From contig CM012954.1 in assembly GCA_000181795.3 (NCBI GenBank), positions 1,168,293-1,232,292 of the forward strand: 64,000 nt of DNA, given 5' to 3'. This stretch comes from Trichinella spiralis (taxonomy: Eukaryota; Nematoda; Enoplea; Trichinellida; Trichinellidae). Position numbers and translations under genes: made by a program. The notes beneath the pieces were generated by a model. The model worked only from the letters and a program-made list of their open reading frames with translations, did not search any database and had not been told where the DNA came from. Positions 12,886-26,187 of this stretch are shown here, in pieces; positions within the stretch are counted from its first letter, which is position 1, and every line of letters starts with the position of its first letter.

Positions 12886-14248
12886 TTGAGAAAATTCAAA
12901 AGGGGGATGGATCAATATTCGAGCGCTAAATTTGACGATCACCAGTTGCATTCGGCTTTCAAAAATAGCGAACAATAATTTTACCTTTCGATTGAGAGCA
13001 CTGTTTAAAATATATTACAAGCTCGAAAAAGTAATTATTTAAAAAAGATGAAGCTGAAATTTTATCGTTATTATTATTATTATAAATGCACATTTTGAAA
13101 GATCAATGCCAACCGAGTGTAATATTTCTCTATATCACTACTTTAAATGCTTATCTAAAAAAATTAATTCTGGTCAATTTAAGCAGAAATAATTATAGAC
13201 ATTTTCGAGCAGTGACTGCAGTGATGCCGATGCATGCGTACAATGATGGCAATAGAAATGGTCTACAATTGTTTATTGATTTTAAGCTGACTAATGATGA
13301 AAAAGATTGAAAGAAAAATTGGTCACTTTTTCACTGATCATAATAGTATGTATAATATAAGGAATGAAAGTTCGTGGAATGGTGAAATTAACACAAGCGG
13401 ATGTTTTGTTCAAGTTTTTTTCATTTTCACTTATTCATTTCAAATGATACTTATTAAATGTAATAAAAAAAAAGAAAGAAAATAATTTCCACAACAACAT
13501 CAATCCACATTTCTTACCAATCGTGTTAGCATGCAAGTGCATTCATTGTTTGAATATGATAGCAACGTTAAATAATGTGAAAGTATATGCTGTGTGTGTG
13601 TGTGCGTGTCTGTCCACCTTTCTAGTGTGTTTACAGATGAAAATTTCAGAAACAGGCGTTGTCAGTTATCAATTTCTAAAAACACCGGTGCCAATCACCA
13701 AAACCACCACTGATTTCAACTTTTCATCCTATTCACTGATATTTGGATAATTTTTCACCCGAACACACTGTCCGTGACAAGTGACAAAATGGCAAAGGTT
13801 GAAATTCAATCAAAGCGTCTGCTTCGAGATGAATAATTTTATAAAAATTTATGACATTCATACCTGCTTATACTTTTGTACAAAAACAAAAGAATACGGT
13901 CGGTTGTGTAGGTGTGAAGTGAAAGTGGAAGATGAAAAGAAAAACAACAACAACAACAACAACTTGTCGATAAACTTGTGTTCCAAAATCCAAAGGACAC
14001 AAAGCAGTGGACTAGAGTGGGTTGCGGGTGGGTGGGAGGAGGAGAGATTTTGAAAAGCACAAAAGTACAACGATTTTGAAGAAGCTGAAAACGACCAGTC
14101 GATTGAACTGCTATATCGAATAGGAAAATTTGTGTGACGACTTAATTTGTGCGTTTCTATTTTCTATTCCATAGATTCTCGTTTGAAATCGAAATTCAAT
14201 TACGTCATCCGGCTTGTCCGTCAAATTTCCAATCAAAGACGAACGAAG

Positions 14249-14362
14249 GAATGAATGAATGAATAGAGCAGACAAACGACGGATACCACCACGTTCAGGT
14301 TGGGAGCGAGAAGAAATTTGCGTAAATCATCCATCCATCCGTCCGTCCGTCGGTCGGTCCGT
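14249..14362. repeat. Compound tetranucleotide repeat cluster
   Basis: Four GAAT units (14249-14264) are followed about 65 bp later by CATC/CCAT units (14328-14340), which change by single bases into GTCC units and then GGTC units (14341-14362). An ATG-trinucleotide patch follows immediately. Confidence 0.75.
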
Positions 14363-16489
14363 TGAGTGATGATGATGAGTGGTGATATTCTTTTTGAAAT
14401 TGAAAACAACAACCAACTTGTCAACAAGTGCTTGTTGTCGGCGTTGTTGGAGCTCTGTTGTTTATCTTTTTGCTTGATGCATTCGATTCACAAAGTCGAT
14501 CGTTGTGTGTGTTTGTGCTTCATTGTTGAAAGTAGTGTTCTGATGGGTAAAATATTCAAAAGCTAACAAACAAGCTGAAGAGAAGCGAAGCAATCAGAAA
14601 ATTAGCTACATTTAATTACACGCCGCCGCTACTAGATAGATAACTCACTTACGCAATTATAATTATCACCACTTTCTTGCCAAAGTATAAACAAAAATCA
14701 ATGCTGATAATAAGAATTATTATTAATTCCGCTGCTATTTTCACTCTTTCATTTCATACTGTTGCAAAGAACAAATTGAAATAATTTACAGCTTTTAAAT
14801 CTTGGTATTTGTCGAAAATAAAATTTCCATAAACCTACATTTTTCAACTACAACAACAACATGAAACTTTGACATTTTTAGCTTCAGATCAGTGATTTAT
14901 TTGCATTTGAATTTTCATTGTTGTAATAAAAAAAATTTCGCAACAATAAAATCTTCCAATCAATTAACAATAAAAATCACACTTACCACACACAGTTAAA
15001 TAAAATTGAATTTCACAAGAAAAAAGAATAATCTTCAAATTTACTTGTTTGAACACTTGAAACGGACAACAAACATCATTGAATTGCATTGAATCAATTT
15101 CATTTGTTTCAAATGAAACATTCATTTCCTCCTGCGTAAAACCAGTTAATCTAGTCAAATTATCTCTCAGTCCATTTCGATCGTAATGTACAAAATTTGC
15201 ATATCAACTTTGCAAACCAATACATACATATTGATGAGATGAAATTATCCATCGGATGATAAATGAATGATTGAACAGAAGTAATTTGCGCGTCGTTTTC
15301 CACATCTCGGCAACTGCAATTCATTGCACACAATTTTGACAAACAACACGACCGATGATGAATTTAATTTCCAAGATCAACTTGTCAATTTGAATTGCAA
15401 ATAATCGCACGACAGGCTCTATTTCTATTGGATTGTTCTTAATCGAATGGAAAAAATTTTCAAATTGAACTAATTTTCACTTTACAACAACAACAACAAT
15501 CAACTATTGGATGATTTCTTTGTGAAAATTCTACTTCAGATTACATTTTAAAATGTCAACTGAAAACAATCAACAGCAAATTGAAGAACGGCGGCAAATT
15601 TGGCAGTCATTTTGTACACATTGCAACGTTTATTTCATTTCATTTCAATTCATTGTTATTTTTTACTCGTTTTTCACTACTGATCGATGATCTCTTGTAA
15701 AACTTGCGCAATAAATAAATTCCAAATCAGCTACAGTATATTCATTGTCCAGTTCACGAGAACAAAGCGTAATATTTTATTCAATTAATTTGTGTGTATA
15801 TATTACCAAAATCAAAACTTTTGTTTGTAAATTCTCTTCTAAAAAAATATCCACACTTTACAAACATACTGTACTGTAAATGGTCGTCAGGTACTTTTTG
15901 CAGGTCGATGGAATTTTGTAGCTTGCATATTTTCTGACGATCACTGGGTCGATCTTCAAATGACGATGATCACTGGCTGAGCAACGAACGTCTTTACAAT
16001 CCGCCTGATCAAACTGTGTAAAGAGACTTTTTCCATTTAATTCAGCATTCATAAAACGGCCAAAGCAGTCCGCTGCACTCCGAATAATGGATGGGAGAAA
16101 CTGAAGACGTGCTCAGAAGAAAAAAAATATGCTACATGAAAAAAAATACAGACTGACAGCAAAAGCATAATTTCATACAAGAAAATATAAATATAAATAT
16201 GAAAAACGCAATAAAGGATACCTTTTCACAGTGGAAAAACCGAATGCAATGAGGGAAAATGATATAGATAATTAATTTTTTGCTGCTGATGTTACTGCTG
16301 AGAAAGACTAGACAATAATAATAATAATAATGGTGATATAATAATAGTAATAAAAGTAAAAAGTGATCATATAATAAATAAATAAATAAATGGTGATAAC
16401 ATAAATATTTTTGCTGAATAAATGAACATCAGGATACATGCAAAGGCCACTCTTTTTTCCTTATATACACACACAAGCATTTAAAAAAT

Positions 16490-19400
16490 TCATGAAAGAT
16501 GAAATGCATATCTGCCGTATTCAACTGCGGTGCGGATACGTTCACGCATCAATTCACGGTCAGAATATTCAGGCAACTTCAAGTAATTTACGCAGGTCAT
16601 CACCGAAGGAAGCAACTTGTCCGTATTTCCACAGTCGCACAATTTGCGTACCACCGTAAAAGGTGGATTCAAATGTTTCAAACCTGATCATCAAATGAAA
16701 AAACAGATGAAATTATTTACATTCACATTATTATATACAAACAAACACCATTTTGTATCATTACCTCCTACTGGCAGTCGTGGCGATCCAATCAAAAACT
16801 GCAAAAAATCCCGACGTTCTTTCAGCGTATAATTTGACATAATTTCCGCCAGCCAGCGTATCTGGGGTGATTCTGGAGTGTATCCGTGGTCAGGATGAAT
16901 TGCTTGAAGCAACGATTGCACTTCCCAAGTATCGGTACTGTCGTTACACCCGGAAATCAACAACTCCATCTGCAAAAACCAAAGTCAGAAAAAAATATAT
17001 ATAAATTGTAAATAGATTTTTAAATAAAATAAATAAAACAACTTCTTCACTGATGGTTGTGTACGTTAACTACGCGAAGCAATGCTTTTAAAAAACCAAG
17101 ATTGAGAAAAAAAAGCACATTTAAATAGAGCGAACAGACGACGACGACGAGATGAATCTCGCGCGTGCACAATTTACTACCAACCTCTTCAGGAAGGAAC
17201 ATTTTCAAACATTTCAGTTGAATAATTGAACCGAAACTTTCTCTCAAAGCGTCCATTTGTCGAACAACACCGGCGTGCAGCATCCAAAATGCAACAAGCT
17301 AAAAAAACAGATGAGTACAGAAAAAAATTTCAGTTATTCTCCCCCCCCCTCCGTCCCCCAATTTTACGTCAATGTATTCGGACAAATTTTCCAAAGTCAA
17401 CGCGATATTCTTGCCACCGGGTTTCAGTTCAACATTCTCACGACCAGGCACGACGAAATCGATTTGCATATCCTCGATCTCTGCTCGAACTCGTTCGCGC
17501 GACTAAAAAGCGAATAAAATACAAAGTCAACAACAACAACAAACAAACAAACAAACAAAATCACCCCACCTCTTCCGATCCGAGCCGTCCTTTCAAGAGC
17601 AACGTTTTCAAAAAGTGCATCGACGCGGCAAATGCCGGATCCAAGTCGTTAAAGTCGGTGGCGCAGAGAAATTTCTCCTCTTGCAAAAGCCACTTGAAAA
17701 ACAGCACGTTCAACGGGATGTCCAACACTCGGCCGTCGAGCAGTGCACGACTGAGCAGTTTGCCGCACAGACGGAACCGCCGAATCACCTCTTCGCTGTT
17801 GCCGGGATTCAGCAGGTCCGGAAACAGGCCGGTGTCGCTGTGGATATACTCGTTGACCCCTTCGGCCAGTGGTCGGTCTCGGTTCACGGTTCCTCTCCAG
17901 AGGTGCAAGTCGGCGCGTTGCAAGTTGTGCGCGACCAGAGCGTAAAATTCCAACGTCGGTCCCAAACCGGAGCCGACTTCGTTTTCATACTGGACTTCCA
18001 ACACCGCACGCGAATGGTTCATGTTGTTGAACACGGTCTCGGCTTGTTTCAAAATATTCTGCCTCGGTATGCAGACTTTGCGACGTTCGAGGCGTGGCGC
18101 CAGTCGGTCCGCACTGTTGTAAGAGCTGGACTCGCCGGCGCTTTCGAGCAAATGCTGCAGAGCACGGTCGTGGTCGAGGGCGACGACGTTGAACAGCGAT
18201 CGACGCACGTCGAACGGTAGAATAAATGGACAATGGTAGGCGACCTGCTCGACCCAGTAGGGCAAGTGGTCGGACAAGATGATCAACGGATCTTGGAGTT
18301 GGCGGCTGATTTTGGCGGCAATTTTGGAAACGTGAAACGCAGTCAGCGGTACAAGTGGCGCCGAACAGCGGACCAGCGCGCTCTTTTCGTACAATATCCA
18401 CCAGTAACGAGCGATGCTGAATACTACGCGCAACAGGCCGAGCGCTTTCAAGCAAGGGTCGTACGTGGTCACGTTCATTGGCTGTTTCAACTGGGCGAGC
18501 AGAATATTTTCCGGCTCCTTGTAGACCGGCGTGGCGTTGGAAGCCGCCGTCGGCGAACGTTTCTTGCCACCGCCGCTCCCTTTGCCCCCTCGCCTGCCGC
18601 GAGACGTTCCCGCCCCGGTGGTCGACGAAGCGCCGCAACTACCGCTCACACCACTGGTCGATGCCGCTTCTTTACTACTGCCGGCCGATCCACCACCACC
18701 ACCACCACTGGTGTCGTTTTCGGGCAACAATTTGTACGCAATACGATTGGTCGCCATCCACATGTCCGGCCCAATCCACTCGGAAACGACCAGACCGTCA
18801 GAAGTGACGTTCGACGATTTTCCGCCGTACTGACGAAGCGCCTGGAAAATGGTCATATCGTACGGCAAAACCCGGTCGTGGATGAGAAGCTGCAGCCGGT
18901 GCACACCGTTGGCTATGCTGGCGACGTTCAAAAGCGCCTCGGCATCGTCTTCGGTCAACTCGGTGCCGTCTTCTTCGTCGTTGCTCGAATCGTCGTCGCC
19001 GGGATTCGTCTTCGGCTTACCGTAACCTTTCAAAATCAAGTACCGCTCGATGGTCGATATCGGACACAGTGGATCCACTTTGATCACGCCCCGTTTCCAC
19101 TGGCGCAGTTTCGTTTCAGACGGATGTCGCACTGGTTGGCACTTGATCTGCTGACTGTGCAAAAAGCGAAACGCGTTCAAGCCCCGCAAACCGCCACCAC
19201 TCTGACCCCAGGACAAATCGTGCGTTTTGACCGGAAACTGTTCGAGCTGGCTGATGCACATCACCAACATGGTGATCAGACGTTTTCCGCTTTCTTCGTC
19301 TTCGATGAACACTTCCGGCACTTCGCTTTCCGTGGGCGCTGTGACTCTCACGCCGAACAATTTGGAACAGAACAGTCGCAGGCGATTCGGCAACGCGTGC

Positions 19401-19744
19401 TGCCAATTTCCCTGCGTCAAATATTTGGACAGTTCTTCGATCAAACCACTCTGGAGCAATTCGTAGCAGGTGACGTCAGAATGCAAAACTTCGACCAGAT
19501 CGTCGAAACCTTCGTCCGCTTTTTCGGCAAACTTTTGAGCTATTTCGCAAAGCTTCTTGGCAGTTGCTTGACCGTAGTAATTTGCAACACCACTTCCATC
19601 CCCTTCTTTGAAATAATCATCCAGCAGAGCTTTCGCTGTAACTTCAGCCCAAGCCGATACTTTATCCGAAATCGACTTCCAATAATTAGCGTGGCTTGAG
19701 AGGAATTCCTGAGATTGCGAATCATTCGAATGCAGCACTGTCGA

Positions 19745-19776
<32 letters not shown>

Positions 19777-22700
19777 GAGCAACAGTATTCGAAGAAGAAA
19801 GAGGTGGCGTCGGTGGCTTCAAAGCCCCAAAGCCACTGCGGGTGTTCCAACGATGCAAACCGATGCTTCCCAAAAAGTTTCCAGAACCTCGTGCCGTCGA
19901 CACCGTCTTGCGCAGAGGTGATCCTCCTCGAGGATTACTTCGAACTTCTCCACTACTGAAACCGGGCGTTGAAGACTTCTTCATTCGACCACGTCCTCTT
20001 GTATTTTTCGCAGTCGACTGTTGCGACTGTTGTTGCTGCTGTTGGTGCTGTTGCTGTTGCTGTTGTTGTTGTTGCTGTTGTTGTTGTTGTTGTTGTTGTT
20101 GCTGCTGCTGCTGCTGATTGAGATGATGGTGAAGCTGTTGTTGTTGATGATTCGCCAGAATTGCACTTGCATTAGCCGATCCCGACGTGCTACCGGCAAC
20201 TGTTGTTGGTAATACCGCCAACGACGAACCAGCAGCTTGAATGAGTTGTCTTTCGTCGGCTGAATAAGAAAACATGCTGCCGGCGACTCCAACTGCGGCC
20301 GAGGAACTGGCTCCTGCCAAAGCCATTGCCGTATTAGCAGCACTCGCCTCTAGCTGTTCACTCAAGCTGAAGGTGGGTGAAGTGGCGCGAGAGCCAAGAG
20401 TTCCTGACGCAAAACTAAAACGAATGGAAAATGTTTTCAAGAGAAAAGCAAAAAAAAATTAAAAAAAAATTTCCAACAATTACCCAAACAGGCTGTTCAA
20501 ACTGACTCGCCGTTGACTGCTGCCACTGCCACTGCTTGGACTGCCAAAAAACGGAAATGACAGTGACAAATTTCTTCCAGAGCCACTCAACGGTATCACA
20601 CGTGCTCCGTTCATCATCAACGACTCCAACATTGGCGAATAGTTGGGGGCTGTTGAAAAGCCAGTAAAACTACTACTACCCCCTCCTGGAGCTCCGGCTC
20701 CGGCTCCGGCTATGCCGCTTCCGGCCATCTGCAAGCCGAATCGGGCGCTCAAGTCCGTAGTGTCACCGTAGGCAATGGTGAACGCGTTGGCCTGCTTCAA
20801 ATGGGCGCTGAGATTTTTCAAATGATTCGTAACACCTTCCCGTTGGAAGCAGACTGTAAAATATTTTCGCTTCTTTTCCAACAAAACTTTCGCCAACTGC
20901 AAGGCGCAAACGATCGATTTGAAATCGTGAGAACACAACAAGCCGGCAATTAAACTACAAAATAATAACAATATGTTCATAATATTGCTACTATCTACAC
21001 AGATATTGGTTGCAGCATTTCAAATGCTCTTTTCTTACTTTGAAATTGGAACAGTTTCCAAAATGTGATCGATCATCTTCACATTGCCATGATAGATCAT
21101 TTTCAGAAAGCATCGCAAGCATTCATGGCGAACAGCCGATCCACCCACGGACGAGTAAATATCATAGAGCAATGGGAAAATGCTCTGCACAATCTCTTCA
21201 TAATGAATGGGCGCGTCTTTCAGCAATACAACTCGTGGATCATTTTCAGGAGTGACCACATTTGCATTGCTCGTGCCTGAAAAGCAAACAAGAAAAAGTA
21301 CTTTGAAATTTATTTAAGATGAAAACGAAATAGAATAAAAAGACCACTTTGTGCATTAATTTCTTTCGGCTTTCGTTGAATTGGCAAAGAAGAGCCTGTT
21401 TCTTCACAAATTTGTGTCATCTGTATCAAATCGATCACGTACGACTGGCCAAGAATGCTCAAACTAATCTCTTCCTCTTTTGTCTGATATGCTAGCTAAA
21501 AACGGAGGGGGAAAATTTAAAAAAAAAAGCAATATTAACAAACAAGTCATTGGTCAATAGTAATAATAATAATTTTTTAAAGTGTACTTCCAAAACGCGG
21601 CTATCGGAATGAGAATAAGAACGCCAAACGCCTCGCTCATCTTTAAATGACCAAGTGGCCGCGTCACCAATGTTTCCGTGCGGTTGCAACAATGAATCCA
21701 CTTCAAACAAACCTTCTGTCGGCAACGATGGAAGTAATTCACTAACAATTTAATAATATTTCAAAATTAATTATCAAAGAATAGAATAAAATAAAATGAA
21801 AAAAATTCATCTCACCCAATCAGCAACACCAGTTCGTACATTTCTTGTGGTGTTCGACTCAACAACTGAAAAAGACAAGATGTATCCATTAACAAATGCA
21901 TCGACAATACAACAGAAAATTTAATTTAAACCAAAAAACAAATTCATACCTCTCGACTGTCAGACTTTTCCTCCGTACTGCCAGTTAGCAAAAATCGCAA
22001 AATAAAAACAAAACCTATACAATGAATAAAATTTACATAAAGGAATACACTGAAAAAAAGTTGTGAAAAATCATACTGGAACTGACGAGAGAAACGGTCA
22101 ACGTCGGACAACTACGGCATATCAAGTGCATCATTCGGATAACATTTACCAAAGTTCCGGAACTTATCACCGGCGGAACAGCAATCAACTGAAGAAAAAA
22201 GAATATATATATCTTTTTTTTCACATGCACAATTACAACAACAACAACAACAACAACTGCAACCATACCATTTGTTGAATATTGCTCAACAAACCATGTT
22301 CGCATATTTTCTGAATTTTATCCGGAGAATGGATTAAATTTTCCACCAACCGCGCAAATGTGACGCACATCAACTCAACAGTTTTTTTGTCCTATGAAAA
22401 AAAAAAGTTTTAATAAATTTAAAGTGAAGTGCGAAAAAGAAAATACCTGGCTTTTCAAACGTTGAGTTAGAATGGGCAAAGAGTTGGCCAAATAATCAAA
22501 ATCTTTTTCAGTTAAATGATAGCAGCAGTTTGACACAATATGCAACGCCGACCGTTGGGAAGCGAGCGGAAAGAAATCAATAAACATCAAACAACATTCG
22601 ATGCCATTCTATTAAATTAAATTAAAAAACCCCTATTATTCTCATTATTTATTATTATTATTATTATTACAAAAGATGATGATTTTTCAACGTACCGCAT

Positions 22701-25700
22701 TCAGTATATTTTTCCCCAATCGACGAGAGAGCAATTCCAGCGCAGTGAGTGCTTGTTCAGCGACGTCGATACATTCCACACGTTGCAACTGAAAAACAAT
22801 ATAACAAAAATTTCAATTTAACATTCAACAAAATTCCCATAACCATATAAAAATCTTAGATGGAACAGATTTCAGTAAGCATTTGCATAAAATGTAAAAT
22901 TATTCCAGTGACAACCTCACCAAATTCAACTTTTTATTCTTCATTCAAAATCAAATCAAACAATTTCTCAACATATGCTAATAATTTGGGTTTATGATGT
23001 ATTTCTTATTTAAATTCTTCTTTTCTTACAATAACAACTGTTTGTCATCTTCTAAATTTACAATTTAAGCAGCATTAATGTCTCTTAATCAAAACTGGAA
23101 AAATTTTCTTCCACAGTAATTATTTAAAAATCTTTCACCAAAAAATAACAGTTACACTACTTACTTTTGACAAAAGACATGGCACTGCATCCATCAAAGC
23201 ACTACCTATTCGGGGCGACGCTTCCATGAGATAAGTCAAAGCACGACATGCGTGCGTCATCTAATGAAAAAATTTTTTTAAAAGGTTCATAATTCCGGCA
23301 AAATTTTTCTAAAAAAATCATATAAATTTCTTACAATATCAAAGTTGTGTTCAGTTTGCAAAAGTCGGGTCAACACTCGGATCAACTCTTTGAAAGGAAA
23401 ATTGGAACCAAGTGTTTCTTCGTTACTCATCACAAGTATATTGCACAGTTCAATAAGAGCTTGCAACTGAGTTGAAGAGTCCTCGTGCTTCTGCATGCTT
23501 GACAACAATGATTCGATTCGTTCATTTCCTGGAATATATAAATAAAAAGCATGAATACATATAAATAAATGAGAAAAAAAAGCATGCATCGCATTCGTTT
23601 CAACTGACCAGACGAAGATCCTCGAAGCAGCAGATTCGTCACTCTGGGACCAAAAGTGCCAAGAATACTTGCGTAGCTTGTGCGCAAATCTATAATAAAA
23701 TTGATTATTAATATTATTATCTGTTGAAATGCAAGAAAATGTTTCATATATGCTTATATCAAAAATTCATTGCCTACCAGTGTTAAAATTTGGATCGGAC
23801 GTGTTCGCGGGATTGTTAGCGTCGCTTGCGGCCGACGACGTGGCATGACCACTTCTAAAAAGTACAATAACGCTTTGAACATGAAAAATTGATACTGATC
23901 AGAATAGAAGAGAAGCAAATTGAGCACTTGGTTGCGTTCGGCTTCTGCGCTTTCCCTTTCTTTTTGCCACCTTGTGAACGACTGTTACTTTCCATTTCGT
24001 TCAAATCTGTTTTCGACGTATGCGATGCAGACTGTGTCTGCGCTTGTCTGTTGCTTAATCGAGAAGATCTGAGAAAATAAAAAAAAAACACCATTTCACA
24101 AACACATCAGAGTCGCTTTCAACCACGTCAACCGATGCTTGACGTAGTCAAATGAATACAGAAAACAAATCAAATCGAAGCTGCTGTTGAGACAACAGAA
24201 AAAGCAGGTGCAACGTGATCTATCCAAGACTGAAAAGTAGCAATCAAAATAAAAAAGATAATTACTTGCTCTTCTGTACTCCAGACGTAGTGGGTAGGGG
24301 CAGTTGCTGTTGCTGCTGCTGCTGCTGTTGTTGTTGTTGTTGTTGTTGTGTTCTACAAAAAGTATCGCCTTGACCTGATATAAACAAAGCAACACGAAAG
24401 CAATATAAAAACAAAAAAAAATAAACACACATCCAAAATCCCCCAAAAAAACGGAAAACAGTCCCGCAATTTTCGCTTCATTTAAAAAAATATCAACTTT
24501 GCAAACGCGCAATTCAAAAACTAACAATAGCAATAGATGCAACATTTCTGCAAACTTATAATAAATATAGTTTGAGTATTACGAAGCTGTCGATCGAATT
24601 TAGCTTCTTTTTTTAGTCTATCAGTTTAGACCAAAAAGTTTCCCATTAATGATTTTTAAAATGAAATTCAGTGTTTCAAAAATAAGTCGGAAGAAAATGC
24701 AACGCCACTGCTTCGCAGTTACGCCTATCACACTTGTTTACAACAGCTAATTTCGCAAATGTCAAACGGCCGCAGACTTCACCATTTTTTATCAATTCTA
24801 ACTTGATCATCATTTCACATGTACTGTGCTTGAGGAATAAATTTCAATGCTCGATAAAATTTTCATTAAACCAATCAAATGCGCTTCAAATTGACCACAA
24901 CAAAATTAACAATGACCGTAGCAAAGAATAAATTAATCAAAAACAACTTATCAAAGATTCACACAGTTGATGTGATAAAAAAAAACAGAATACAAAAAAA
25001 ACATTAACAAACGACGGTTAACGCTGAAGTGCAATAGTTAAAAATAGAACAGATTTCGAAGACAAATGAAAGAAAAGGAAACAAGTCGAAGAACACTCAA
25101 AAATGATAAAAAGACCATTACTACTTTCTCTCTACATGCCGACTGCTCGTTTCCTTTTCAAAAGCATAAAAACTATTTATAGTTTGAAAAATGCTAAGAA
25201 AGGAATTTTACATCGGTCAATGAATAATAAGCGGAACATATAGTGTGAAGAAAATAATGAAACGCGCGCGTCACCGATACGCCTGATTTACTTAAACCGC
25301 CCGTCCACACAATTTTTCTCTCATAAAACTGCAACTGATAACCTACTTTTAGAAAATTCAAATCGCCAAGCAGCAGCTCCCTGTGCTTGCTGCTTGAAAC
25401 ATAGAAATCATTCAGAGCTGCAAGAAAGCATGCATAAACACAAACACGGATCGCCTCTTGATGAGAAAAACTGCAGAACAATACATAAATAAATGTAAAT
25501 AATGAATCGATAAAAATACCGATCAAAAGTAAAGTTAAAAACAGCAAACCGAAACAGAAAACGCAGACAGTTTAAATCTTGAACGGAAGGAAAACAAGAA
25601 TCACCGCGTTGTGAAAACAGCATAACTGAAGACTTCCGTCTAAACACGCTGGTCGAATGAAGTGCAAAAAACAAAACCAATTCAAACTCATAGCATAAAT

Positions 25701-26187
25701 ATGGAATGAAGAAATAAAAATCATAATAATGCATGCAATTATTTCACAGAAATGAAGAGATGAAAAATAATAATAATAACGAACCTATGTATGAAGGATC
25801 TCGTTATACGTTTATCAGTACTGACTGACGGAAAGTAATCGACCAGATCGGCCAATGATCTGGAACTTTCACCGGCACTGGACAAGGAAGCTGACGAAGA
25901 CGAAGGGCCAGTTCGACTGCCACTCGCGCCGTTTTTCGAATTTTCACCACTCTGTTCGGTTGTTTGCTGAATTTTGGCTTTCTTGCGAATGGGCTTAATA
26001 GAAGAAGTTTGTTCTGATTCCAAATTTGATTCGGCTCTTTCGGCTACTGGCCGACCGACTTGAACGCGCGACGATCTACAATATACAAGCTTTTCTGTTT
26101 TCAATGAAGAAAACAATTTTTTTAATTATAATGGAAAAGGAGCGCAAACTTGGACAACCGCTTAGGCGGTCTTGAACTTTTGTCCAT
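16490..26187 (-). CDS. TRIP12: HECT-type E3 ubiquitin ligase TRIP12
   Basis: TRIP12 is a nuclear HECT ligase (ubiquitin-fusion degradation pathway, yeast Ufd4 relative). Roughly twenty exons run from ATG at 26187 ([13 protein letters not shown]) to TGA at 16490-16492. Order: a disordered basic N-terminus (26187-23780) with a 15-Gln exon; armadillo-type repeats (about 23690-21820) with blocks such as [13 protein letters not shown] and [11 protein letters not shown]; a WWE domain (about 21745-21590); further helical repeats (21279-21036); a Ser/Gly-rich exon (20957-20480); a giant exon of about 2.8 kb (20415-17573) with 23-Gln and 11-His runs plus conserved [18 protein letters not shown] of the HECT N-lobe; then HECT exons to the end. 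The catalytic cysteine lies in SVMTCVNYL (TGC at 16594-16592) and the protein ends FHLS, both typical of the family. Confidence 0.92.
20029..20116 (-). repeat. Polyglutamine-coding CAG/CAA tract in TRIP12
   Basis: On the minus strand a mixed CAA/CAG run (20116-20048) codes 23 consecutive Gln, followed after a His by another short Gln run. The surrounding residues are also low complexity (LHHHLN before it). The mixing of CAA and CAG reduces slippage, so length may be fairly stable. Confidence 0.9.
24304..24348 (-). repeat. Second polyglutamine tract, in a TRIP12 N-terminal exon
   Basis: A small exon (about 24353-24273) carries 15 consecutive CAA/CAG codons followed by [12 protein letters not shown]. 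Phase matches both neighbours: the exon before ends CAT AG, and the exon after begins A TCT TCT, which restores K-S-S-R-L. Confidence 0.8.

Larger units (their letters stand above)
12273..16489. other. Large spacer with simple repeats
   Basis: About 4.2 kb lies between the tetraspanin leader and the end of TRIP12. It holds many microsatellites: CA near 12510-12528, GA at 12854-12885, ACA near 13943-13960, the tetranucleotide cluster at 14249-14362, and ATA/ATAA runs near 16316-16392. Short minus-strand frames at 14964-15158, 15160-15342 and 15858-16052 lack domains and convincing splice context. It most likely contains tetraspanin 5' UTR or promoter and the TRIP12 3' UTR. Confidence 0.5.

Noticed and set aside
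13781-14070. Overlapping frames on both strands with Asn or Cys runs
   Set aside because: They are readings of an ACA repeat in non-coding DNA.
17226-18220. Plus-strand open frames of 239 and 201 codons
   Set aside because: They are also antisense to TRIP12 exons and introns, cross known splice boundaries and show no family similarity.
18233-19699. 488-codon plus-strand open frame opposite TRIP12
   Set aside because: It lies antisense to the conserved HECT-ligase exon, its peptide is Arg/Phe/Val-rich without domains, and its openness follows from the high GC of the true coding strand.
19842-20212. Poly-Cys and poly-Leu frames on the plus strand
   Set aside because: These are simply other readings of the CAG/CAA polyglutamine tract.
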